Source: a virus
Direction: 5' to 3' (one strand)
IMG/VR virus record: IMGVR_UViG_3300010354_000514
Span: 1-26,948 of that record
Length of the DNA: 26,948 nucleotides
A program made the translations under genes and the position numbers. The notes below the pieces were generated by a model. That model searched no databases and was not told the origin of the DNA. It was given only the letters and a program-made list of their open reading frames with translations. Shown here piece by piece: positions 1 through 5,176 of this stretch. The first letter of the stretch is position 1; each line of letters opens with the position of its first letter.

Positions 1-69
1 GGAATAGAAGACTTAAAAAAAGCACAAGAATACTTAACTCAATTGATTGACTATGAAACTAACAGATAA
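1..69 (+). CDS. C-terminal end of a small protein (partial)
   Basis: An open frame enters at the left edge and ends with TAA at 67-69, giving 22 residues that start GIEDLKKAQEY and end YETNR. It looks like an amphipathic helix. The next gene's ATG at 53 overlaps its end, the usual arrangement in this genome. No function is recognised. The partial gene at the right edge (from 26923) would continue into it with one extra base at the junction. Confidence 0.5.
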   Translation, partial: GIEDLKKAQEYLTQLIDYETNR

Positions 70-292
70 ATTAAGAACCGAAGGATGGAAAGATATTAAC
101 AACGGTATATTTGCAAATACTTTTGATTATTTATTTTTAGAAAAAGGTAATTTTAGGTTTGAATATGATGGGGACTTACATATTATGTATGCTGATTTAA
201 AAAAATACCACAATGATGCTAATACTTCTACTAAAATTATAAGCGTTACATATAATCAAATACAACAAATTTTAAGATTATGCGAAGAATAA
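53..292 (+). CDS. hypothetical protein, 79 aa
   Basis: I start at the ATG at 53; an in-frame TTG at 47 is possible but less likely. The protein begins MKLTDKLRTEGWKD, is rich in aromatic and charged residues, and has no signal peptide or membrane segment. It overlaps the preceding frame by 17 bases and the following spanin-like gene by 13 bases, so the three are probably cotranscribed. It is not a family I recognise. The coding call rests on length and tight packing. Confidence 0.6.
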   Translation: MKLTDKLRTEGWKDINNGIFANTFDYLFLEKGNFRFEYDGDLHIMYADLKKYHNDANTSTKIISVTYNQIQQILRLCEE

Positions 293-642
293 CATATATA
301 TTCTTATTTCTTATTTTAAGCGGTTGTAAGGCAAAGAAGTTTCAAAAAATAGAAACAATAACCCAAGAGGTTTTTATTGACACAGGAAGCGTTAAAACAA
401 TAACCAGGACTGAATATGTACATTATTACGACACAATTACTAAAATGCTTTACGTTTACCCAAAATTCAAGGTTGAAAACAAAGAGGAAAAAAAAGGAAT
501 AACACAAGAAAAGAAAGAAGAAAAAAAAGAAACTAAACGCGAAGTTGAGCATAAAGCTGTAAATAACTTAAAACTAATATTTTGGCTTATTTTTGCATTA
601 ATTGTGTCAATTTTTATAAATATTTGGAAGTTTATTAAATAG
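280..642 (+). CDS. Putative unimolecular spanin (lipoprotein with C-terminal membrane anchor)
   Basis: The 120-residue protein has a short basic start (MRR), a hydrophobic signal segment and a lipobox LSGC with the lipidated cysteine at residue 16. A periplasmic stretch follows that is strongly charged with Glu and Lys at about residues 66-92. A hydrophobic helix spans about residues 97-117 and the protein ends in basic KFIK, consistent with a cytoplasmic C-terminus. One chain tethered to the outer membrane by lipid and to the inner membrane by a C-terminal helix is the layout of u-spanins such as phage T1 gp11, which fuse the membranes at the last lysis step. Holin and endolysin genes lie near the other end of the window, so it would be linked to them only if the genome is circular. 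Function is inferred from architecture; a different phage lipoprotein is possible. Confidence 0.65.
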   Translation: MRRITYIFLFLILSGCKAKKFQKIETITQEVFIDTGSVKTITRTEYVHYYDTITKMLYVYPKFKVENKEEKKGITQEKKEEKKETKREVEHKAVNNLKLIFWLIFALIVSIFINIWKFIK

Positions 643-654
643 TTGTTACTTTTG
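623..654 (+). promoter_or_regulatory. Bacteroidota-type promoter (TTTG-N20-TACTTTTG)
   Basis: TTTG at 623-626 is followed after 20 bases by TACTTTTG at 647-654, a good match to TTTG-N19/20-TAnnTTTG. It overlaps the end of the spanin-like gene and points into the gene-free stretch. Transcription would begin at about 657-662, just before the structured leader. Confidence 0.6.
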
Positions 655-657
655 CTT

Positions 658-757
658 TACGATTTCCGAAAATAATGTGAGAGGTTAATTTCGGGAACGG
701 TTCAAGAATAAACCCTTTTACCCGACCCTTGCAACTCTCACTTGTAGGGGTTTTTTT
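658..757 (+). ncRNA. Short structured leader or small RNA ending in an intrinsic terminator
   Basis: From the promoter at 623-654 the transcript would be about 95-100 nt with no credible reading frame. It can form a nested fold: GTGAGAG (677-683) with CTCTCAC (735-741), inside it TCGGG (691-695) with CCCGA (721-725), and inside that GGTT (699-702) with AACC (711-714). The CTCTCAC strand is exactly the loop of the terminator hairpin 725-751, so the outer pairing is either a pseudoknot with the terminator loop or an alternative to it. That is the architecture of an attenuator or a compact phage small RNA. No known family is recognised. Confidence 0.4.
725..757 (+). terminator. Intrinsic terminator after the spanin-like operon and leader
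   Basis: ACCCTTGCAA (725-734) pairs over ten positions, including G-U pairs, with TTGTAGGGGT (742-751) around the loop CTCTCAC. Seven T residues follow at 751-757. It would end transcripts from the spanin-like operon and from the promoter at 623-654. Confidence 0.75.
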
Positions 758-774
758 ATGCCTTTATATTTTTG
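742..774 (+). promoter_or_regulatory. Possible promoter for the 775-1010 RNA
   Basis: TATTTTTG at 767-774 matches the TAnnTTTG box. A TTG lies at 742-744 with a rather long 22-base spacer, inside the terminator hairpin. It sits directly before the first strong stem of the downstream structured region. The match is reasonable, but T-rich DNA here makes chance hits likely. Confidence 0.35.
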
Positions 775-1010
775 GTGCAGATAGTTAGCTTTAAGCATAA
801 GCCTACTGACTTATTTAAGTGGACAGGGTGAGGCTAACGCCATCTGTACTACCAGTATGTAGAGTATGCTTTTAAATCTTGTGTATGGGCTGTCAAACAC
901 CTTCCCTGCAAGAGCCGAAACGTTCCGATTCCTATTTGACGAGTTATTTGAGTAAGTGAATAGTGTTTATATCCTTTAGGGGTAGGGGTATAAACACCTT
1001 TTGCTTACCT
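775..1010 (+). ncRNA. Candidate structured noncoding RNA with a possible pseudoknot
   Basis: About 235 bases without a credible gene, less AT-rich than the surroundings and full of complementary segments in order. GTGCAGAT (775-782) pairs with ATCTGTAC (842-849), and GTTAGC (784-789) with GCTAAC (833-838), enclosing a small hairpin at 806-826. AAGCATA (793-799) in the enclosed loop is perfectly complementary to TATGCTT (865-871) outside the stem, a pseudoknot candidate. GTCAAA (892-897) pairs with TTTGAC (935-940). GTAAG (952-956) with CTTAC (1004-1008) encloses the nine-pair GTGTTTATA (963-971) with TATAAACAC (989-997). I see no tRNA, tmRNA or hammerhead core. A replication origin or packaging site could also explain clustered dyads. 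Confidence 0.42.
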
Positions 1011-1037
1011 ACATACCTTAAACCTTTTTCGGAGTTA

Positions 1038-1097
1038 TTTAGAATCATTATAAATTACAAATAATACTTGACAAAAGTAAAAAGCGTTGTATATTTG
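1038..1097 (+). promoter_or_regulatory. Early-type promoter 1 with upstream dyad
   Basis: The dyad TTTAGAATCATTATAAA at 1038-1054 (one mismatch) is followed after 13 bases by TTG at 1068-1070 and after 19 more by TATATTTG at 1090-1097. The same elements with the same spacings occur at 2531-2590 and 5921-5980. It would drive the genes from 1117 to about 2546, with a leader of about 15-20 bases that ends in an A-rich stretch and ACAATT before the ATG. Confidence 0.78.
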
Positions 1098-1116
1098 AAT
1101 TATAAAAAAAACAATT

Positions 1117-1224
1117 ATGAAAACAGAAACAAAACAATTAATCAAAAATGCAGCATTAGACTTATTATGTTTAGTGTTATTATTAACATCATTAGTAATT
1201 ACTTTAACATTAGCAATTTTATAA
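1117..1224 (+). CDS. Small single-span membrane protein, 35 aa
   Basis: The first frame after early promoter 1 begins MKTETKQLIKNAALDLL. Residues about 14-35 are almost entirely hydrophobic, giving one transmembrane helix with an N-terminal polar tail. The start follows the A-rich leader and the stop lies two bases before the next gene's ATG. Being first in the operon, it may be made in quantity. It could be a membrane-targeted takeover or superinfection factor, but no family is recognised. Confidence 0.6.
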   Translation: MKTETKQLIKNAALDLLCLVLLLTSLVITLTLAIL

Positions 1225-1226
1225 TT

Positions 1227-1424
1227 ATGAAAACACAATTAGAACAAATCCAAAAACACCTAAAAGGTAAAAAGAAAATCACAAGCTGGGAAGCTATCGA
1301 AAAGTATCGTATTACAAGACTTGCACATTACATTTATGTATTGAGGTCAATGGGATGGGATATAGAAAGTAAAAAAGTAATGAAAAACGGTAAAAACTTT
1401 GTTAAATATGAATATAAAAACTAA
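1227..1424 (+). CDS. Winged helix-turn-helix protein (HTH_39-like), 65 aa
   Basis: The start is the ATG at 1227, two bases after the previous stop; the longer frame upstream runs through the small membrane gene and is discarded. The protein begins MKTQLEQIQKHLKGKKKI. The segment SWEAIEKYRITRLAHYIYVLRSMGWDI (written here in full only as its position, residues 20-46) fits the small phage HTH family with an I(S/T)xxEAxxxYxITRL pattern. Binding to DNA is inferred from that pattern. It is a candidate regulator for the dyad upstream of its own promoter, though this link is only positional. Confidence 0.7.
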   Translation: MKTQLEQIQKHLKGKKKITSWEAIEKYRITRLAHYIYVLRSMGWDIESKKVMKNGKNFVKYEYKN

Positions 1425-1425
1425 T

Positions 1426-1692
1426 ATGACACAAGAACAATTTAACGAAGCTATTTATAAAATAGAATCAGACGCAACACGACAAAAAGTAGAACTTATG
1501 AAACAATATCAAAAGTTTAAAGAAGGTCAAGTAATATTTGATGAATACGATAAAATGCTTATCGAACGAGTAGAATATAACACACATTACAACGATATTG
1601 CCTATTATGGGAAAAGGTACACTAAAACAGGGTTAAGCAAACAAAAAAGGGAAACATATATATGGCAGCGCAATAGCAAATTATTAAAATAA
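1426..1692 (+). CDS. hypothetical protein, 88 aa
   Basis: I start at the ATG at 1426, immediately after the stop of the HTH gene (1422-1424); an in-frame ATG at 1408 would overlap that gene. The protein begins MTQEQFNEAIYKIESDATRQ and is mostly charged helix, with a basic C-terminal part containing YYGKRYTKTGLSKQKRETY. No membrane segment or catalytic motif is visible. It lies in the operon of early promoter 1, and no function is recognised. Confidence 0.65.
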   Translation: MTQEQFNEAIYKIESDATRQKVELMKQYQKFKEGQVIFDEYDKMLIERVEYNTHYNDIAYYGKRYTKTGLSKQKRETYIWQRNSKLLK

Positions 1693-1694
1693 TT

Positions 1695-2162
1695 ATGGAT
1701 AGCAAATTTAAAAAATTGAATTTTACCAATGATTATTTAATTTCAGAGGATGGTGAGATTTATAGCAAAAAAACTAATAAAGTTTTAAGAAAATTAAATG
1801 ATTTTTATGGTTACCATATAATAACATTAAGAGTAAATAATAAATCTAAATGTTTTAAATTGCATAGGTTAGTAGCATTAACATTTGTACCAAATCCTGA
1901 AAATAAACCTCAAGTAAATCACAAAAACGGGATTAAAACTGATAATAGAATAGAAAATTTAGAATGGTGCAATAATTCTGAAAATCAAAAACACGCTTAT
2001 TATATGCAATTAAAAAAATCTATTAAAGTTACAAATACAATTACAAATGTAACATATTATAGTATTAAAGAAGCATCTAAACATAGTATTTATTGTTATA
2101 GTCATTTTAGAGATATGTTAATTGGTAGAAGAAAAAATAAAACAAATTTTAAATTAGCATAA
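1695..2162 (+). CDS. HNH homing endonuclease with NUMOD4-like N-terminus
   Basis: A 155-residue free-standing endonuclease. Residues about 10-50 (NDYLISEDGEIYS, then LNDFYGYHIITLRVN) match a NUMOD4-type DNA-binding module. The HNH_3-type core follows with H57 (KLHRLVA), H76 in QVNHKNG and NRIENLEW with N84 and N93. The C-terminal SIKEASKHS segment resembles a NUMOD1 helix-turn-helix. Such enzymes cut a specific site and spread by copying themselves into cut genomes. The gene sits between operon genes, overlapping the next start by one base, and is not inside an intron that I can detect. Its target is unknown. Confidence 0.9.
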   Translation: MDSKFKKLNFTNDYLISEDGEIYSKKTNKVLRKLNDFYGYHIITLRVNNKSKCFKLHRLVALTFVPNPENKPQVNHKNGIKTDNRIENLEWCNNSENQKHAYYMQLKKSIKVTNTITNVTYYSIKEASKHSIYCYSHFRDMLIGRRKNKTNFKLA

Positions 2163-2413
2163 TGGAAGAACGAAATTATGGCAAACGTCCAAACACAGTC
2201 AGAATAATAGAAGAAACAAAAGAGTTAAGAGAAAAACAAGGCTATCAATATGTATCAGTAGTAATATTAAGGTCAGGTAAAAAATGCTACAAAACAGAAT
2301 ATAAAGAAAGTTTATATTTTGATACAGCAAAAGAAGCCGCCAAACACGTTGATATCCAGTTTATAAAAGATGGCAAAAAACCAATAAATGGAACACTTAA
2401 AAGAAAAAGTTAA
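2162..2413 (+). CDS. hypothetical protein, 83 aa
   Basis: The ATG overlaps the last base of the HNH endonuclease stop. The protein begins MEERNYGKRPNTVRIIEE, is basic, and contains a YVSVVILRSGKKCYKT segment followed by FDTAKEAAKHVD, perhaps a small alpha-beta or AP2/NUMOD-like DNA-binding fold. It has no membrane segment. It overlaps the next small gene by 26 bases. No function is assigned. Confidence 0.6.
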   Translation: MEERNYGKRPNTVRIIEETKELREKQGYQYVSVVILRSGKKCYKTEYKESLYFDTAKEAAKHVDIQFIKDGKKPINGTLKRKS

Positions 2414-2546
2414 AGAGTTAAAGGCTGGAGAAAGTTTAATTTTTGAACGTGAGTATTTACGAAAAATAAGGTCTTTGATTCAAAAAAAACAAGGTTATAT
2501 AATAGTTGCAGCGCCAGATGAAAAGTATAAATTAGAACGATTCTAA
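2388..2546 (+). CDS. hypothetical small protein, 52 aa
   Basis: This frame begins MEHLKEKVKELKAGESLIFE and ends KYKLERF with TAA at 2544-2546. The pattern (short helix, then KAGESLIFEREYLRKIRSLIQKK) resembles small phage proteins with a beta turn and helix; no domain is firmly recognised. It overlaps the previous gene by 26 bases, and its last codons coincide with the dyad of early promoter 2, so coding and control sequences overlap. Confidence 0.6.
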   Translation: MEHLKEKVKELKAGESLIFEREYLRKIRSLIQKKQGYIIVAAPDEKYKLERF

Positions 2547-2590
2547 ATTAAAAATAATACTTGACAATAGTAAATAAATACCTATATTAG
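2531..2590 (+). promoter_or_regulatory. Early-type promoter 2 with upstream dyad
   Basis: The dyad ATTAGAACGATTCTAAA (2531-2547) is followed after 13 bases by TTG (2561-2563) and after 19 more by TATATTAG (2583-2590), a slight variant of TAnnTTTG. The leader ends TAAAAAAAACAATTATG, identical over 17 bases to the leader of early promoter 1. It would drive the recombination and replication genes from 2605 to 5925. Confidence 0.75.
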
Positions 2591-2604
2591 TAAAAAAAAC
2601 AATT

Positions 2605-2817
2605 ATGCTAAACGTAACCGAAATACAATTAAAACTTAAACGATTAGAAATGTACATAAATATGTACAACAAAGCTAAAATTATCAGCATTGATAACTTT
2701 AATTGGTTTAATGAATACAATGATAAATATTCTCTAAAATCTTATAAAAAACACCAAAAAATTATGAACAGATTAGAAAAATCAATTATTAACCAAACAA
2801 AAACATTATGCGAGTAA
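2605..2817 (+). CDS. hypothetical protein, 70 aa
   Basis: The ATG follows the conserved A-rich leader. The protein begins MLNVTEIQLKLKRLEMYINM and is lysine-, asparagine- and tyrosine-rich, mostly helical, without membrane segments or motifs. It is first in the second early operon and overlaps the next gene by ten bases. No function is recognised. Confidence 0.6.
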   Translation: MLNVTEIQLKLKRLEMYINMYNKAKIISIDNFNWFNEYNDKYSLKSYKKHQKIMNRLEKSIINQTKTLCE

Positions 2818-2981
2818 ACGACCTACACAAAAGAGAACGCAAGGTAATTAGATTAATTGACCAAGCTATTGAAGACAAACAAAGTCATAAAATGATGCAG
2901 GGTTATAACATCCTTACAAACATTGGCAAACGATATGACGAAATAATACAAAGAAGGTTAAAATTATTGCAAAAGATATGA
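2808..2981 (+). CDS. hypothetical small basic protein, 57 aa
   Basis: The frame begins MRVNDLHKRERKVIRLIDQA and ends RLKLLQKI with TGA at 2979-2981. It is basic and probably two helices. It overlaps the upstream gene by ten bases and the downstream zinc-ribbon gene by four (ATGA), a typical translationally coupled junction that supports it as a real gene. Function is unknown; small basic helical proteins of this type can bind nucleic acid. Confidence 0.6.
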   Translation: MRVNDLHKRERKVIRLIDQAIEDKQSHKMMQGYNILTNIGKRYDEIIQRRLKLLQKI

Positions 2982-3169
2982 GCCTATATAAAGAATGTTG
3001 CAATTGCGAAGGTACTGGAGTTGCAATACTATCAAATTGCTGTAATGCATTATTTGACCAAGACTATATGTTATGCTCTGAATGTTTAGAAAACATTGGA
3101 GATAATGACTGTTTAGAATGCAATGGTCAAGGTAAAATACTTAAACACAAAGAACACGACGAATATTAA
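2978..3169 (+). CDS. Cysteine-rich zinc-ribbon protein (DnaJ-type CxxCxGxG motifs)
   Basis: The 63-residue protein has CCNCEGTG near the start and CLECNGQG near the end, both of the CxxCxGxG kind found in the DnaJ central zinc domain. Between them are SNCCNA and CSEC. The cysteine pairs would bind one or two zinc ions. There is no J-domain or other catalytic region. It is coupled to the previous gene by an ATGA overlap and lies one base before the ERF gene. A role as a small adaptor or nucleic-acid binding protein is possible but not shown. Confidence 0.7.
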   Translation: MSLYKECCNCEGTGVAILSNCCNALFDQDYMLCSECLENIGDNDCLECNGQGKILKHKEHDEY

Positions 3170-3170
3170 T

Positions 3171-3698
3171 ATGAAAACAAGCGAATCAATAACGGAATTA
3201 GCTAAAAGTTTAATAGAATTCCAAAAAGAAGTCGGAAAGATTATTAAAACCGACAACAATCCATTTTTTAAAAGTAAGTACGCTTCATTGGCTACTATTT
3301 TAGATGTAATTTCAGAGCCTTTGACAAAACAAGGTTTAGTGATTATACAGTTTCCTACGGAACAATATAAGCTAACTACAAGGCTACAACACGTTTCAGG
3401 GGAGTATATGGAAGATACTTATGAAATGCAACCGACTAAACATAGTCCACAGGATGCTGGTAGTGTTATAACTTACCAACGCAGATATGCCATAGGTGCA
3501 ATACTAAATCTTAACATTGACGAAGATGACGATGGCAACAAAGGTAGTGAGCCAGTTAAATTAGATAAAAATGTTATAGACGAAATTGCTAAAACAGGCA
3601 CACAAGAAGAGTTAAAACAAGTATTTGAAAAGTATAAAAATTTGCATAGAAATAACGAGTTTATTAAATTAGTAAAAGAAAAGAAAGAACTTTTATGA
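3171..3698 (+). CDS. erf: ERF family single-strand annealing protein
   Basis: The true start is the ATG at 3171, just after the preceding stop; a longer frame from 3123 overlaps the zinc-ribbon gene. The 175-residue protein begins MKTSESITELAKSLIEFQ. It carries the ERF signature: NPFFKSKYASLATILDVI near residues 31-48, then LTKQGLVIIQFP, and SVITYQRRYAIGAILNL before an acidic DEDDDG segment. ERF proteins anneal complementary single strands and promote recombination-dependent replication and genome circularisation in phages. The SSB-like gene two positions downstream is a natural partner. No exonuclease partner is visible in the window. Confidence 0.92.
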   Translation: MKTSESITELAKSLIEFQKEVGKIIKTDNNPFFKSKYASLATILDVISEPLTKQGLVIIQFPTEQYKLTTRLQHVSGEYMEDTYEMQPTKHSPQDAGSVITYQRRYAIGAILNLNIDEDDDGNKGSEPVKLDKNVIDEIAKTGTQEELKQVFEKYKNLHRNNEFIKLVKEKKELL

Positions 3699-3952
3699 AC
3701 TTTGACAATTTAGAATACGAAAAAGTAACTGATGAAAAGGTAGAATTTTTACTATCATTAGTTAATACTTCGAGTTATTCAAATGAGCAAAAAGATATTT
3801 ATATTAGTGAATTAGAGACTTTTGATATAACACCCGAAAGATACGAAGAATTATCAAAGCAAATTTTTAACAATCAATTAGATAGAATAAATGCAGGACT
3901 TAACTATTCTGCAAGTGATATTAACCGAAAAATAAAAAAAGAAATATTATGA
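3695..3952 (+). CDS. hypothetical protein, 85 aa
   Basis: The ATG overlaps the ERF stop by four bases (ATGA), and the stop overlaps the next start the same way. The protein begins MNFDNLEYEKVTDEKVEFL, is acidic and helical, and has a basic end (NRKIKKEIL). Its place between ERF and the SSB-like gene suggests a role in recombination or replication, but no domain is recognised. Confidence 0.65.
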   Translation: MNFDNLEYEKVTDEKVEFLLSLVNTSSYSNEQKDIYISELETFDITPERYEELSKQIFNNQLDRINAGLNYSASDINRKIKKEIL

Positions 3953-4200
3953 GTAAAGAAAAAAAATATGTCGGCAATGGCAAGGCTATAGAGGGCAAAT
4001 TTGGAACATTTTTTAACCTATCGTTGAATATAAACGATTTAAACAAAATTGAACCTAACGATAAAGGCTACATTAAAATCAGTATGAGCCAATTGAAACA
4101 ACCCGATAAGTATGGCAATACGCATACTGTTTATGAAAATGACTATAAACCAGTGGCAAATGTAAATGATGTTGCAAACGATAAAGATTTACCTTTTTAA
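3949..4200 (+). CDS. Small SSB-like protein with acidic DLPF tail
   Basis: The 83-residue protein begins MSKEKKYVGNGKAIEGKFG. It contains short beta-like stretches (FFNLSLNINDL, GYIKISMSQL) and ends NDKDLPF. An acidic tail ending in (D/I/L)PF is the protein-docking tip of bacterial single-stranded DNA-binding proteins, and small proteins of this look often follow ERF or RecT genes in Bacteroidota phages. The protein is shorter than a classical OB-fold SSB, so single-strand binding is inferred from tail and context rather than from a complete domain. Confidence 0.6.
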   Translation: MSKEKKYVGNGKAIEGKFGTFFNLSLNINDLNKIEPNDKGYIKISMSQLKQPDKYGNTHTVYENDYKPVANVNDVANDKDLPF

Positions 4201-4593
4201 ATGAAACTACTCGAAGAAATAAAGTCAGCAATTACCCAAGCTAATAAAACAGACGATTTAGAAACTTTAATAGATATAAATGTTAAGTTAGCAGGGTACT
4301 TGTTTCTTTTATCAGAAATAGAAACATCTGCTCACAAAGGATATACAGATGCTTACACAGCACGAAAAGTAGAGGAAGCGAAGGCAAAGTTAAGCAATGA
4401 AGGAAGTTTAGGCGATAGAGAAGCAAAAGCATTAATTAACTGCGAGGAATTTCGCAAAACGGAGGGTAAATTTGAAGTATTATGGCAAAATATGAAAAAC
4501 ACACGATTTGCCACTACTGAATTTATAGACGTATTAAAACAAAAAATAGCATATTTAAGAAAGATATATGAACTCGAAAGTTCCAATAGATAA
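4201..4593 (+). CDS. hypothetical helical protein, 130 aa
   Basis: The ATG directly abuts the previous stop. The protein begins MKLLEEIKSAITQANKTDDL and is nearly all helix with heptad-like Leu/Ile spacing, including a KVEEAKAKLSNEGSLGDREAKAL segment in the middle. Small phage proteins with this outline occur in replication modules, but no family is firmly recognised. It overlaps the next small gene by 26 bases. Confidence 0.65.
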   Translation: MKLLEEIKSAITQANKTDDLETLIDINVKLAGYLFLLSEIETSAHKGYTDAYTARKVEEAKAKLSNEGSLGDREAKALINCEEFRKTEGKFEVLWQNMKNTRFATTEFIDVLKQKIAYLRKIYELESSNR

Positions 4594-4723
4594 ACAAAAA
4601 AAAATATACGAAGACTACTTAAAAGGATTTCAAATAAAAAATTTAATGTATATACATAATTTAAGCAGTTATACAATAAGTAAAATAATTTCAAAAGGTT
4701 TAAAAAAAGAATATGATAATTGA
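4568..4723 (+). CDS. Small helix-turn-helix protein, 51 aa
   Basis: The frame begins MNSKVPIDKQKKIYEDYLKG and ends KKEYDN. YLKGFQIKNLMYIHNLSS followed by YTISKIISKGL has the layout of a resolvase/Hin-type helix-turn-helix: a first helix, a turn around MYIHNLS, then a recognition helix. It overlaps both neighbours by 11-26 bases. It is a candidate small phage regulator for one of the dyads described here, by fold pattern only. Confidence 0.6.
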   Translation: MNSKVPIDKQKKIYEDYLKGFQIKNLMYIHNLSSYTISKIISKGLKKEYDN

Positions 4724-4907
4724 CGCAAACAAATATTTATCAGTAAATGAGTTTATGCTACTCTATAACTACAACTCACGTCAAAGAGCGTGGCAGGTTA
4801 TAAAACAGCATAAAATACCAACAAAAGATTTTAAAGGTTTGACCTTAATTCCAATAGAATGCATACCATATCAAATAATCAAACGCAGTGGTTCGGATGC
4901 GGAATAG
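4713..4907 (+). CDS. Small putative DNA-binding protein, 64 aa
   Basis: It begins MIIDANKYLSVNEFMLLYNY and contains NSRQRAWQVIKQHKIPTKDF, a helix-turn-helix-like region of the excisionase/MerR type in which YLSVNEF starts the first helix. There is no membrane segment. It overlaps the preceding small HTH gene by 11 bases and the following gene by 49. DNA binding is an inference from the pattern; it could equally be an accessory replication protein. Confidence 0.55.
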   Translation: MIIDANKYLSVNEFMLLYNYNSRQRAWQVIKQHKIPTKDFKGLTLIPIECIPYQIIKRSGSDAE

Positions 4908-5176
4908 CACCCGAAAACGAAGAAATATGGCAGGAACTATTAAAGATGCCTAAATGGAGGAAAAAACCAAAAACAGCCATAGAATTAAGTATAAAAAAAT
5001 TATCTATTTTTGAACCAGCATTCCAAAGGGAATTAATCGAAAGAGCAATAGCAGGAAATTATCAGGGAGTTGTTTTTTCAAACACCATAAAGGAATACCA
5101 AAATTATAAGAAAAATGTCGGAGTTAGTAAAATTTCAAGGCTCGAACGAATTATCGGCAGTAATTCAATCGGATAA
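4859..5176 (+). CDS. hypothetical protein, possible replication accessory factor
   Basis: The 105-residue protein begins MHTISNNQTQWFGCGIAPEN. Its middle (KTAIELSIKKLS, then FQRELIERAIAGNYQGVVF) resembles the C-terminal part of phage replisome organisers, where similar helices follow a winged-helix domain. That N-terminal domain is absent here, so it may be a split or reduced form working with the neighbouring small HTH proteins. It overlaps the previous gene by 49 bases and the next by 62, unusually large overlaps for this window. Function is uncertain. Confidence 0.55.
   Translation: MHTISNNQTQWFGCGIAPENEEIWQELLKMPKWRKKPKTAIELSIKKLSIFEPAFQRELIERAIAGNYQGVVFSNTIKEYQNYKKNVGVSKISRLERIIGSNSIG

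Noticed and set aside
316-552. Minus-strand open frame rich in Phe and Leu over the spanin-like gene
   Set aside because: It is the complement of the lysine/glutamate-rich coding region, has no promoter on that strand and overlaps a well-supported + strand gene.
775-1010. tRNA, tmRNA or hammerhead ribozyme in the structured region
   Set aside because: No cloverleaf with T-loop GGTTCRA pattern, no alanine tag frame, and no CTGATGA...GAAA core were found.
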